A stretch of 64,000 nt of DNA, taken from the NCBI GenBank assembly GCA_001566295.1, contig KQ964257.1, forward strand, positions 682,001-746,000, in the 5' to 3' direction. The position numbers and the translations under genes were made by a program. The stretch comes from Microdochium bolleyi. Taxonomy: Eukaryota; Ascomycota; Sordariomycetes; Xylariales; Microdochiaceae. The notes below the pieces were generated by a model. It made no database searches and was not told where the DNA came from. It saw only the letters and a program-made list of their open reading frames with translations. Below, piece by piece: positions 45,147 through 55,782 of this stretch; positions within the stretch are counted from its first letter, which is position 1, and every line of letters begins with the position of its first letter.

Positions 45147-47428
45147 ATGCAGTTGCCTCCAGCAAGCCCATATCCCGCGATAGCAACCATACCACTTAAC
45201 AGCCCGACCGCTGCTGCCCAGCACGACGTCTCTATGCGACATCGCAATTTCTTCACCAGTCCCGCCGACACGAGCGATATGAGAAATGCAACACAGCACA
45301 TCCTGCCACCAACCCCACCACTTCAGCCCACAACCATACTAGACATGGCCGACGCTACAGGCAACAAGCCTTCGCGCGATAACTGCGACAGGAGGCGGCC
45401 TGGAGATGGCGATACTCACCGGCTGCCGACCATGTCAGAGAGTCTCATGAGCAAGAGTGTCACGCCATTTCTCCGCGAACATATTCCGACGATATACGCA
45501 CCCGTCGGCAAGCCCGGCAATACAATAGTCAACAGCGCGAGAAAAGACCCCAACAGCAAGTTCTGCTATCGTCACCGACCGGACTCGAAATGCAGGAAAG
45601 CTGCCGACGAGTCGAAAATGGCCGTCATCCAGAGTGTAAGATTTTCGCGAGCCTACCACCAGGCCCCAGAAACACCAGCTAACGACTGCCACCTTGATAG
45701 ACACTTGAAACACTACCAGACGCCGATCGTCAGGCCATCACGAACGTGTGGTCACTCTTCTCAGCCGCGCCCACCAAGCACCGTGAGCTGATGCTGCAGG
45801 GAATCCTTACCCAGTGCTGCTTTCCCCAGCTGTCGACAGTCGCCAGGGAGCTGGGCGAACAGCTCAAGATCGACTTCATTGTCGCCTTACCTGACGAACT
45901 ATCTCTCAAGATTCTTAGCTATCTCGACTGCGTATCATTATGCAAAGCCGCACGCGTCAGCCGGCGTTGGAATACGCTATCATGCGACGATATTGTCTGG
46001 CACAGGCTATGTACCCAGCATATTAACCGCAAGTGCACACACTGTGGCTGGGGTTTGCCGAAGCTCGAAAAGAAGCGCCTGAAGGAGTGGCGTCCCCAGC
46101 GCCTGACCGACATCCGCCCAAGCGAGGTCTCAGCAACGGCCGCCGCCCCGAGGAGCCAGCCCGTCGTAGTCCCCGCGCTGCCTCTCACGCCGTCGACGAG
46201 TGTGACTAGCCCCGGAAAGCGCTCAGCTTGCAGTGACGACGAAGACGAGAGCTCAAAAAGGTCGTGCATAGCCGGTGTTGGTGAGTCGGCGGGGCAGGAG
46301 CTGGCCCGTCGCTATCGGCCTTGGAAAGACGTCTACCGAGACCGCTTCAAGGTCGGCTCGAACTGGAAGTACGGACGCTGTTCGGTCAAGATCTTCAGAG
46401 GACAACACACAAACGGTATCACATGTCTACAATTCGACGACAACATCCTCGCCACTGGGTCGTACGACTCGACTATCAAGCTTTGGGATATTGAGAGAGG
46501 CGAGGTCATTCGCACGCTGCATGGACATACGAGCGGCATTCGGGCTCTTCAGTTTGATGATCGAGTTCTCGTCAGCGGCAGTCTCGACGGGAGCGTCAAG
46601 ATCTGGAACTGGCGAAGTGGGCGGTGCTTGAAGACCCTTGACCACCAGGGCGGTGTCATCTCTGTGCACATGGAAGGTGATCTCCTAGCCTCAGGTTCCA
46701 TGGACAAGACGATCAAGGTTTTCAACTTCCGCACTGGTGTATCTTGGTCTCTGCGTGGCCACACCGACTGGGTGAACCAGGTGCGCCTCGACACGGCCTC
46801 CAACACGCTGCTTTCAGCGTCCGACGACTGCACCGTCAAGATGTGGGATCTGGAGACATGCAAGGTCATCAAGACCTACGAAGGCCACGTTGGCCAGATT
46901 CAGCAGGTATTGCCACTGCCTGACGACTTCGAGTTCGAGGACGAGCATGGCAACGAACTCGACGCAGCCTCCATCGCCAGTCCACGAAGCACGAGCCCTC
47001 CTCCGGGCAGCGCCAACGATGCTGCAAACAACGAGCAGCGAGCAGCGTATGGTCCGGCTTTCGAGCACAACCCCGAGCGCCAGCTTCCTCCACGATTCAT
47101 GCTCACAGGCTCGCTCGACGCGACAATGCGACTGTGGGATACTGCCACAGGCAAGACGCTTCGGCCTTTCTTTGGCCACGTTGAGGGCATCTGGGCTCTG
47201 GCCGGCGATACCCTGCGTTTCGTGACGGGTGCTAATGACGCGACTGTCAAGATCTGGGAGCCAAAGGCTGGCCGCTGCGAGCGCACCTTCACCGGCCACG
47301 CCGGCCCAGTGACCTGCGTTGGGCTGAGCGATGCCCGGATGGCTAGTGGCGGCGAGGACGGCGAAGTTCGCCTGTATTCATTCGCCGATAGTGGCACCCA
47401 TGTCGAGGAGCGTGGTACACCATCGTGA
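45147..47428 (+). CDS. sconB: SCF F-box WD40 protein SconB / Scon-2 / Met30
   Basis: Substrate receptor of an SCF ubiquitin ligase that controls sulfur metabolite repression by acting on the bZIP activator MetR/CYS3. Exons 45147-45635 and 45701-47428 (65 bp intron with a GCTAACGAC branch site) give 738 residues. The conserved N-terminal block KFCYRHRPDSKCRKAADESK is followed across the splice by TLETLPDADRQAI and WSLFSAAPTKHRELMLQGIL. The F-box lies at about residues 218-260 (IVALPDELSLKILSYLDCVS), then HINRKCTHCGWGLP. Seven WD40 repeats fill about residues 380 to the end, with an acidic insert between repeats 5 and 6. Upstream in-frame ATGs are absent from a sensible leader; later Met residues are alternatives for the start. 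Identity is firm. Confidence 0.93.
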
Positions 47429-50291
47429 GCTTGTTGCCTTCGCGCCAGCCTTAGAGCTCCCTCTCGCGAGGATCACAATCTTGGGCTTGTTCGTCTTTAT
47501 TCCTTCGGCGCCTGCTTTATGCACCACCACACACAAGCGAGCACCTAGATTTTCGTCTGCACGTTCTTTCTTTCGGCTTACAGCATCATCGTCCCACATC
47601 ATACCCGATGCCGGTTGTGGGCGACTTGGCGTTTTTGCAAGGTGCTCTTCGGCACTTTCGGGATTTTGAAAGTTGTTCTTCATCATGCGGGTTCTGGGAG
47701 GGCCCTCGGGTCTGGCGTAACGGTTGGTAAGCTTTGTCTTCCTGGGAAGGAGTATTTGTTGTTCATGTGATCGTCTCGTGGCCGGCTGGAAAGTAGGGAA
47801 TCAGGATCGGAATATTGCACATAATGGTGTGGTAGTTTTAGTCTCAAAATACGAAAGGATCAAGATAGCTCACATTGTGGTGTTTTGGAAGAGGGTGCGC
47901 ATGCCAGAGAGCAGTGGACTAAAGACATGAAGCTGACGTACCACGCCGAGCTTTTTCATTAAGCGCGACTTTCTACGAGTCTGTCTGATAGTGCAACAGA
48001 AGGAGTGGAGGAGGTTCAGCTTGAGCAACAACGAACAATTAAGGTTTCCAGCTCAAAAGGGCTCTCTGTCACATGCAACAGAACGCGAGGAGCAAAGTTG
48101 CCTTTGCCGTGCTTTGCATAAGCTTGCCCAAAGCCTGTTCCTGGTGATCACGCGCACGCCCGCTGGGAAGCAGCAATCGTGCCAGTAGGAGAAGGAGGGA
48201 GAAAAGCCTACGGTAAAGCAGAACGGCGGCGGCGGCGGACGCGGCGTGACATGTGAAAGCCTCGTCTCGGAGTAGCTTGAGCACTCACTCCTCCTGTACG
48301 AAAGAATGTGTTGGTCACAAAGACTTTGAGTAACACACGCCGCGCGGCGGCATTGGAGCAGCCCGAGGTTTGTTCTGGAAGCCTTGGGCCGGGGGGGGAA
48401 GGAATCTGGGGTTCGTCGGGTAAGCTGGCTGCTGTGCTGTATGTGTGAGGTACGCATGACGACAACCGCCGCATCACATTTTGGTGAAGGGGCATGTCTT
48501 GTTCACAAGTGACATGTGAAAGAAGCTTCCCTTCTCTTTGCCCATCTGCCGGTAGCGGAGGGCCCAAGGTCGACTCATAGCGCGGGTGGTGAGATTGATT
48601 GATCGCCTCACACCCCGCGTTTTGTCAACTAGAGTTGAGTGAGTATACTTCTGGAAGAGGGTGCTGGCTGGCTGGCGCTAGGTCGATGGATGGAGATGCC
48701 TCGGCATTTTTCATTTTTGGGGGGAGCCCTGCCGGCATGAGGCTCATGTTTCTTTGACTCTTTGGACATTTGTCGGTTTCAGCGTGGATCGCGTGAGCGA
48801 GCTCTGGAGCCCACTGCGGAATTGGACCGTTGTTCGCAAAGTGCCTGGCTTGTCTTTGTGGTGTCTCTGGTGCAGGCGGGATGGTCACGAGTGAGGAGGG
48901 GCGGCAGCATGGATTGTGCAATTGGCATTCATGGGTTCGCCGCTTGGCCCGATTGAGACGGCGTGGCTGCAGTTTGCAGCTCCCTCGAACGTGTCCGGGG
49001 AGTTAGGTGATGGACAGGAGCTCAAAAGTCCAGGCTTTGCAAGTGGCTGTGGTTTCCTGCCGAGGCTGGCTGGTTTGTGGGAGATATCCAGTCTACGTCG
49101 CTGTTGCTCTTGCAACGACGAGGCGGCACTGGGATTCCTCTGTTGAAGTCCTCTCGACACACGGAAGCGGTTCCATGTTCCGCCATGGGCGACGGACAGG
49201 ACCCGGCAGAGCGGATCTGAGCATGCTGCAGGACGTGTCGGCCTCCGAGATCCTCCGCAACCCCCCGAAGCTGGAATCCGGAGAAGGGGGCCTCGCTGGG
49301 CCTTGGGGGGGAGCGGGTGCCCCGCAACTGTCACAAGCTCGGTTGTCCCCTCGGCAAACGGCGAGAATTGCATGGCATACGCGACGTCACGGCTGCACAG
49401 GCCGAGAGCACTCCCTTATCGATACCGGCCCCAGCACAGCGCTACTTCGGCTTAAGCTCAGCGAGGCACGCAGCCTTGCCGGATCCTGCTGCTGCAGCGG
49501 GCGTGCCGGTAGTTGTTGGCAGTCTGTCCGGTCGCTCTTGCAAAGAGACCAGCGCTGGCAGCGGTGTGTGAGAGCGTCGCGCGTGCCCCGGCCATGGCCA
49601 CGACCATGCTCGCGGGCTGCGGGTAGTTGAGGGCCGAGCAGGACGGGCGCAGGCCGATGGAGAGAGCTCCGGTCCGCCGAGCGCCAGCAGGGGGCGTGGC
49701 CCAGAAGACGGGGGACAACTTTAACACATCCACCCAGATCCCCATCCACGTCCCACGTCCACATCCCGCCCAGCCCCAAGGCCAGACCCCTTGGGCCTGA
49801 AAGGTCACCCGCTGCTGCAAATGTCGTCCGCGCTGCTGCTCGGGCGTGTAGCCGCGGGCCGGACCTCTGGGGGCCCTGCCTGCCCCTTACAGAGAGCCTC
49901 CCACTGCCTCCGTCTCCGGCCTGCCTGCCTCCCCGAGCTCGTGCTATATACTTTGCGCCTCTGCCCCGTCTCGCCCGAGCTGCCGACCTCCCCTCCTTGA
50001 ACTCTCCGCTCTTGTCCTGTCCTGCTGCCCTCTCGCCGTCTTCGTCAATCCCCTCCTTCGGATCTCTCCACCTGCCTGCCCGACGACACTCCTGCCAGCC
50101 AAGCTCCCGAAGCACCGACGTCCGGCTCGGCTTTCAAGTGACGACCACCACAACCACAGATCGGCTCGTGACACAATCCGGCTCGTCTGCGACCTTCCAC
50201 GACCCCCGCCTGAGGTCTTTGCACCTCTTACGCTTTTCCTTGATAACTTATACACAAAAGCCCGGGCTCGCGCCTTTCTCTTCGTCTCACA
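47429..50291. other. Intergenic region
   Basis: About 2.9 kb between the SconB 3' end and the carrier start, same strand. The right part (49.7-50.3 kb) is CT-rich with a leader-like composition and is the likely promoter and 5' UTR of the carrier. Minus-strand open frames near 49.4-50.1 kb are Arg/Gly-rich and look like shadows. No gene is supported. Confidence 0.5.
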
Positions 50292-51733
50292 ATGTCTACA
50301 AAAGTCGGTGGTAAGGATGGCAAGAAGCCGCCCTCGGTTGCGACCAACCTCATTGGTAAGTCCGCAGCTCATATTTCATCTCTCGGTCCCAGCAGCAGCA
50401 GCAGCGGCGATCCAAAAAAGACCCATTGAAGAATGCGCAACTAACCGCAACTTTCTCGCAGCTGGTGGAGGAGCCGGTATGATGGAGGCCCTTGTGTGCC
50501 ATCCCCTCGGTAAGCTCCCAACTCTCCCACTCGGGCTGGAGGAGGCCTAAAGACGAATCTTTCTTGGGCTAGCAAGTTAACACACTACCTCTCTTCGAAC
50601 AGACACAATCAAAGTCCGCATGCAGCTCTCCCGGCGCGCGCGGCAACCGGGCGCCCCGAAGCGCGGCTTCATCAAGACGGGCGCCGAGATTGTCAAGCGC
50701 GAGACGCCGCTGGGCCTGTACAAGGGCCTGGGCGCCGTCGTGACGGGCATCGTGCCCAAGATGGCGATCCGGTTCACCTCGTTCGAGGCCTACAAGCAGA
50801 TGCTCGCGGACAAGCAGACGGGCGTCATCAGCGGGTCCGGCACCTTCATGGCGGGCCTGGCGGCGGGCGTCACCGAGGCCGTCGCCGTCGTGACGCCCAT
50901 GGAGGTCGTCAAGATCCGCCTGCAGGCGCAGCACCACTCGATGGCCGACCCCCTCGACGTGCCCAAGTACCGCAACGCCGCGCACGCCCTGTACACGGTC
51001 GTCAAGGAGGAGGGCGTCGGCGCGCTGTACCGCGGCGTGTCGCTCACCGCGCTGCGCCAGGGCAGCAACCAGGCCGTCAACTTCACCGCGTACACGTACT
51101 TCAAGGAGGCCCTGTACCGGTACCAGCCCGAGTTCGAGGGCGGCAACCTGCCCAACTGGCAGACCACGCTCATCGGCCTCGTCAGCGGCGCCATGGGCCC
51201 GCTGTCCAACGCGCCCATCGACACCATCAAGACCAGGTTGCAAAAATCCGTCGCCGAGCCGGGCGTCAGCGCGATGCAGCGCATCACGAGGATCGCGGGG
51301 GACATGTTCAAGTGAGTTTTTGATTTCTTCTGCCCTAGTCGTCGCAAAGAAAGAGTCGTTCCAACCCCCCGGTGTTCCCCTTTCGCGGGGCCGCGGGTTC
51401 GTCGGTTCGGGGGGTTGTCGTACCTCGGAAAGTGGAGAACGGGGCACGGCAGGGGACGGGAGAGTTGTAAATGCATTTGCCCGGCCCACTGGAAAACACC
51501 AAACCCCCATGAAAGCCAGAGAAACCATTGAAAAGAGTAAAGAAACTGATCACATTTTTCTTTCGCAACAAAACAGGCAGGAAGGCTTCCACGCGTTCTA
51601 CAAGGGCATCACGCCCCGCATCATGCGCGTCGCGCCCGGCCAGGCCGTCACCTTCACCGTCTACGAGTTCCTTAAGGACAAGCTCGAGAAGAGCAAGCCG
51701 GCGAACAAGGTCGGCGGGCAGTTCGAGGAGTAG
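50292..51733 (+). CDS. acuL: Mitochondrial succinate-fumarate carrier
   Basis: Inner-membrane antiporter exchanging cytosolic succinate for matrix fumarate, needed for growth on acetate, ethanol or fatty acids; yeast Sfc1/Acr1 and Aspergillus AcuL are the family members meant. Exons 50292-50355, 50462-50509, 50603-51311 and 51577-51733 (introns 106, 93 and 265 bp) give 325 residues. Three solute-carrier repeats are present, with signatures PLDTIKVRMQ, PMEVVKIRLQ and PIDTIKTRLQ. The joins give NLI-AGGGAGMMEALVCHPL-DTIKV and DMFK-QEGFHAFYKGITPR. The third exon is very GC-rich with strongly biased codons, as for a highly expressed gene. The tail (VGGQFEE) is short and acidic. Very early introns are common in this family. 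Gene symbol is by family, not by proven orthology. Confidence 0.9.
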
Positions 51734-52142
51734 AACGAAACACGACATCGTCCCGATTGGCCGACCGAGAAAAGGGAGGAGTAATGGTGCGGGGACAAGA
51801 AAGGAAACGCACGAGCGGCATCTGAGTCCTGCCGGACGCTTTTTTTCTCCAGTGTAAATAATCTTGTGGGACGGGCGAGGGCCACATGCCGGTGCATTTT
51901 GTTCGGTACTGGGGCGGCTATACATATACACCATTTCCAAGTCCATAGCGATTTATATCAAGGAAAAGCAATTCGGTTTGTTCATAGGATCGTTATATCT
52001 ATTGGTGCGGTTGCGTGCAGTCTCTATAGGGAGGCCAATGCTTTGGGTTCTGGCCTAAGTGCACTTTATTGCTCCTCGCTGATATTTCCTGGCTCCCCTG
52101 GACAACATTGGATAGACGCTACCCGAGAAACCAGCCAGCCAT
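51734..52142. other. Convergent 3' region
   Basis: Spacer between the carrier stop (plus) and the twinfilin stop (minus), AT-rich in its middle. It should contain both 3' UTRs. Confidence 0.55.
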
Positions 52143-53204
52143 TTACCGACCAGGCCTCTTGGGCCGCCTGAAAGCCGTCTTGACCTCGACTTTGGGGTGC
52201 AGGTCCGCGAGCACGCCCTCCTCGGTGATCTCGTCGGGCTCCTCGACCTCGAACTTCTTCTCGACGGCGACGCCGGCCTCCTTCTCGGCCGCCGTGATGA
52301 CGGCGCGCTTCATGAGCGGGTACATCATGCGGTACTTGATCTCCTTGCCCGCAGCGGCGGGGCACGTGTAGAAGAAGAGCACGGGGCTCGACTCGGCGCC
52401 CTCGTGCGTGTGCGTGTAGCGCCAGAAGGTGAAGCGCGGCTCCGTCTTGGATATCGCGGACACGAGGTCCGATACTGTCGTGGGCTTTCCACTGCTGGGA
52501 GCGAGCTCGACGGTCTCGGTCTCGCGGTTGATTTTCTGTGATAGTCGACTATGTCAGCTTCTCGACCATCTTGGCCAATTGGGCAGTGAAAATATACTCA
52601 CCATCATGACGATGCCCTCTCCGCCTCCGCTGCCTAGCTCCTTGAGCTTCTCAAACGCATCCGGCGTGATGGGCATGCTCATGTTCTTGCTGAGGTGGAT
52701 CTCGCGCACGCCCGTGCCGGCGCCGGCCTCGGCCTCGGCACGCTTGACCTCGCCCAGCGTGCGCTCCTCCTCGGTGAGGGGTGCATCGAGGGCTGCGTGG
52801 CGGTCCAGCCTGTCGAAGCCGCTCGCCGTGAGCTCGTCGGGCAGCGTGAAGAAGAGGGACTCGCGGAAGTGCTCGCTGCCGAGCTCTCGCGTCAGGGTGA
52901 GCCGGGTGGAGGCGAAGAGCATCTTGGACCGGACCTTTGCGGCATCGGGGACATATGTGACGGCGCTGAAGAAAGGGGCCGAGTCGAAGCGCCGGAGGAT
53001 GATGTAGAGCGGCTCGTTGGGCTTGATGTGCGGCGTGAGGCCAGCAAGGTTGTCGGAGAAGGAGGAGGAGGAAGCCCGGACGGTGGTGACGGGTGTGAGG
53101 GCCTCGTTGGAGATGGTGACGACCAAGGCGAACGCGGAATTGTCGCTGAGCAGGTTGTTGAACTCGGAGACCAGCTCCTGGGAGGCTGCTATGCCGGACT
53201 GCAT
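52143..53204 (-). CDS. TWF1: Twinfilin (two ADF-H domains)
   Basis: Actin monomer-binding and filament-capping protein. Exons 53204-52602 and 52535-52143 (66 bp intron, phase 0) give 331 residues, the usual fungal length. The start MQSGIAASQEL is typical of twinfilins. ADF-homology domain 1 covers about residues 4-135 and domain 2 about 175-305; the second contains RFTFWRYTHTHEG and the actin-binding KIKYRMMYPLMK-like helix (KEIKYRMMYPLMKRAV). The C-terminal tail is basic and Arg/Pro-rich (KTAFRRPKRPGR), which in yeast binds capping protein and phosphoinositides. An in-frame upstream extension exists but lacks family similarity, so the shorter start was chosen. Confidence 0.92.
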
Positions 53205-53656
53205 ATTGGCGATCTGATGAGGAGCTCGGGGTAGTTGGTTGCCAACCAAGAAAACCTGCTCAAGCTGTCGGCGACAACTCAATGGACAGATCTCAAGCAC
53301 AGTCGTCCCAAACGAAGGCAATGAGTCTCTTTTAAAGTATGGAGTAAAGAGGAGCAAGCGTCGTCAGCGGTCAAGCTGGCACCAAGGAACAGGGACCTGT
53401 CCATTGTTGACCCGACTGCCCCGCCTGCTCGTCTGGCAACAGCATCGCATCATGGTGGGGCTTGCCAGGGACTGTGGGGAAGCTGTCACCTTGGCGGTGC
53501 CTGGAGATCGTCGAACCTGTTGCTTGCAGTACAGCTCATTTGTTCATTTGGACATATCTACCCCAGGGTACTTGAAGTAGTTGGACCTCGAAATTGTAGG
53601 TTTGCCGGCTGATAGAAGTACCAAAAGCCACACCGAAACCTGGACCAACACACTTC
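53205..53656. other. Intergenic region
   Basis: Lies between the twinfilin start and the 3' end of the amidase-type gene, both minus strand. It should hold the twinfilin promoter. No gene is seen. Confidence 0.5.
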
Positions 53657-55782
53657 TTACACAACCGTCGCTCCCGTCTTGACCTCCTTCAAGATCACCC
53701 CCCTCTCAGCAAGCACCGAGACGAGATCGTACAGCACAAAATCGCACCCCTCCGCCGCATTGATGCTCACAGCCACAGGCAGCCACTTCTCCGTCTCCGA
53801 CACGCGGCTGTCGTATCTCACCTGGCCAATGGGCACCACCACCTCGGGCACACCACCCAGCTGACTGATCCCATACTGGTTCCAGCCAAAGTAGATGCCG
53901 ACCTCCTCGGGGCTCCCCGAGGGGTAGTTGTCCCGGTACGACGGCATCCCCGGCCAGATGGGGTGTACCAGCAGCGCGGATGAGCAGTGCGCGCTGTCGT
54001 GCTCCGGCACCAGCACCTCGGTCTCGAGCCAGGTTTTGAAGACAGTCTTGTTCGCCACGCCCTCCGCGAACGTCGCGGCGCTCGTGTTGCGCCCGTAGTC
54101 CCGGTTCAGTCGCACGGGCGGGTCGAAGTACGGCATGTCCCCGCCGTGCGCGGCGGACCAGTCGTCCGAAAGCACTGAGAAGACGTTGCGGTACTGCTCG
54201 TAGCTCGTCATCATGCTCCACACGGCGCCGAGCTGGTCTGGCGGGTACAGCCCGTCGTGGGCGTCACGGTACGCCGTGTAGAAGTCGTACACCGTCCGGT
54301 TCGCGCCCAGCAGGGCCTCGAGACCCGCGGTGAAGCTGTCGTATAGCGCCTGCGCGTCGGCGTTTGGTGTCGGGAAGAAGCCCGGCGATGGATACTCCGT
54401 CGTATTGATCCCGGGGGTGTCGATCGGGTAGATCAGCTTCTTGGGGAACTCCGGGTACGACCGCAGCGAGGCATTGCCCCTGCCATACCACGCCTTCCCC
54501 CACGCCGCGAACTCGACCGCGGACCGAGCCACGAACGCCGGCGTGTCCATGGACGTGCTCATGGGCAGCACCCCCTCGAGCGTCATCACATACTGGCTCG
54601 GACGGTTCCCGAACACCCCGCCCACCGCGGCCGGCGCGCGCACCGAGCCGCCCGTGTCGGACCCGATGTTGAGATCGATCCAGTCGTAGTTGCTCTCCGC
54701 GGAGCCCGCGCCGGCCGAGGACGACGACGGGTCCTGGTACCCCTCGCCGCGGGCGTTGAACGGGTCGTGGAAGTCGACCCAGTCGGCCGTAGGCGCCTGC
54801 CCGTTGGCGAACTGGCTCGTCCGCGTCTTGCCGACGACCACGGCGCCCAAGTCGATCAGGTACTGTATGCTCGGCGCCGTCGCGTTGGCTGGGGAGTACA
54901 AGTCGAACCATGCTCTGCTGCCTGCGGATGTCTTGAGCCCCTTAAGGTCGTACAGATCCTTGACGCCCACGCGGACACCCGAGAGTGGCTTCTCCGTCGA
55001 CGGGGCAGGGTAGTACAGCCTGCTAGGGACTGCCACCGCCGCGGCACCGCCACCATTCGTCAGGGGTGAGGCGGAGGAGAGGACTTCAAAGGAGCCGTCG
55101 GGCTTCTGGAGGACACCGTAGTAGAACGCCCCGGCGTTGTCGGCATAGACACGGTAAGTTCTGAACAGGGAGAGTATCCCGCCAGGTGAGACTTGGGCAA
55201 GGTAGGGCCCTGGCGGAAGTTTGTCGAGCGAACCAGCGAGGGCTGAGCAGTTGCTGGTCGACAAGATGTTCTGTCCTGGCAAGGACCCTGTAGCATTGGC
55301 AGCGGTGTTGCTCACGAGGAGATCTGCGAGGTCATTATCAGATTGCTGTCCGCCTCGTCAGGAGAGCTGGGGGGAGCTTCGGAATCCGTCTTACATTCGC
55401 CGAATGCACTACTCCATACATCATCAGCAGCCTCGTAGCCGGCCAGAATGGCCTCGATAGACTCTCCAGGATCATCGCTAGCTGGGACAACATGCGTCAC
55501 CGGCACGAGATGAACTACGTCTGTCGACAGGTCAAAAAGACTCTGCTGCGTGGTGTGAAGCGTGACCTGCGGGATCAGATTCTCCAGTCAGCGCATGTGC
55601 GTGTTTCCAATTTTTGGTGATGATTATGATTATTAGCCGGCTCGTACCTCAGAGTATCCGGGCATGTAGTAAGTCACGTTCCCAACGCTGACTGTCCGGC
55701 CGCGGTCCTGGATTGTGGATTGTGCGAGACCAAGCCTGATGCTGCTGGCACACACGGCCAGGAAAACCTTGGCAATGCTCAT
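53657..55782 (-). CDS. Secreted amidase-signature family protein
   Basis: Putative extracellular amidohydrolase of the amidase-signature (AS) family. Exons 55782-55648, 55566-55395 and 55323-53657 (introns 81 and 71 bp) give 657 residues. The N-terminus is a signal peptide (MSIAKVFLAVCASSIRLGLA); an in-frame ATG at 55809 would add nine residues. The AS core follows: probable catalytic Lys in GVKDLYDLKG, the Ser-rich stretch PSSSSAGAGSA holding the presumed cis-Ser, and the nucleophile region GSDTGGSVRAPA. Between signal peptide and core lies an extra 100-residue segment (with VTYYMPGYSE and LLVSNTAANATG) not found in bacterial amidases. Several NxS/T sites support secretion. Substrate is unknown. 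Related fungal proteins occur singly or in metabolite clusters; here no cluster partner is visible. Confidence 0.82.

Noticed and set aside
49387..50115. 242-codon minus-strand open frame
   Set aside because: Antisense to the probable leader and promoter of the carrier, Arg/Gly-rich, no domain.
55333..55345. A fourth ATCTGATAA (minus strand)
   Set aside because: It lies in an intron of the amidase-type gene near the acceptor; about one such site is expected by chance in 64 kb.
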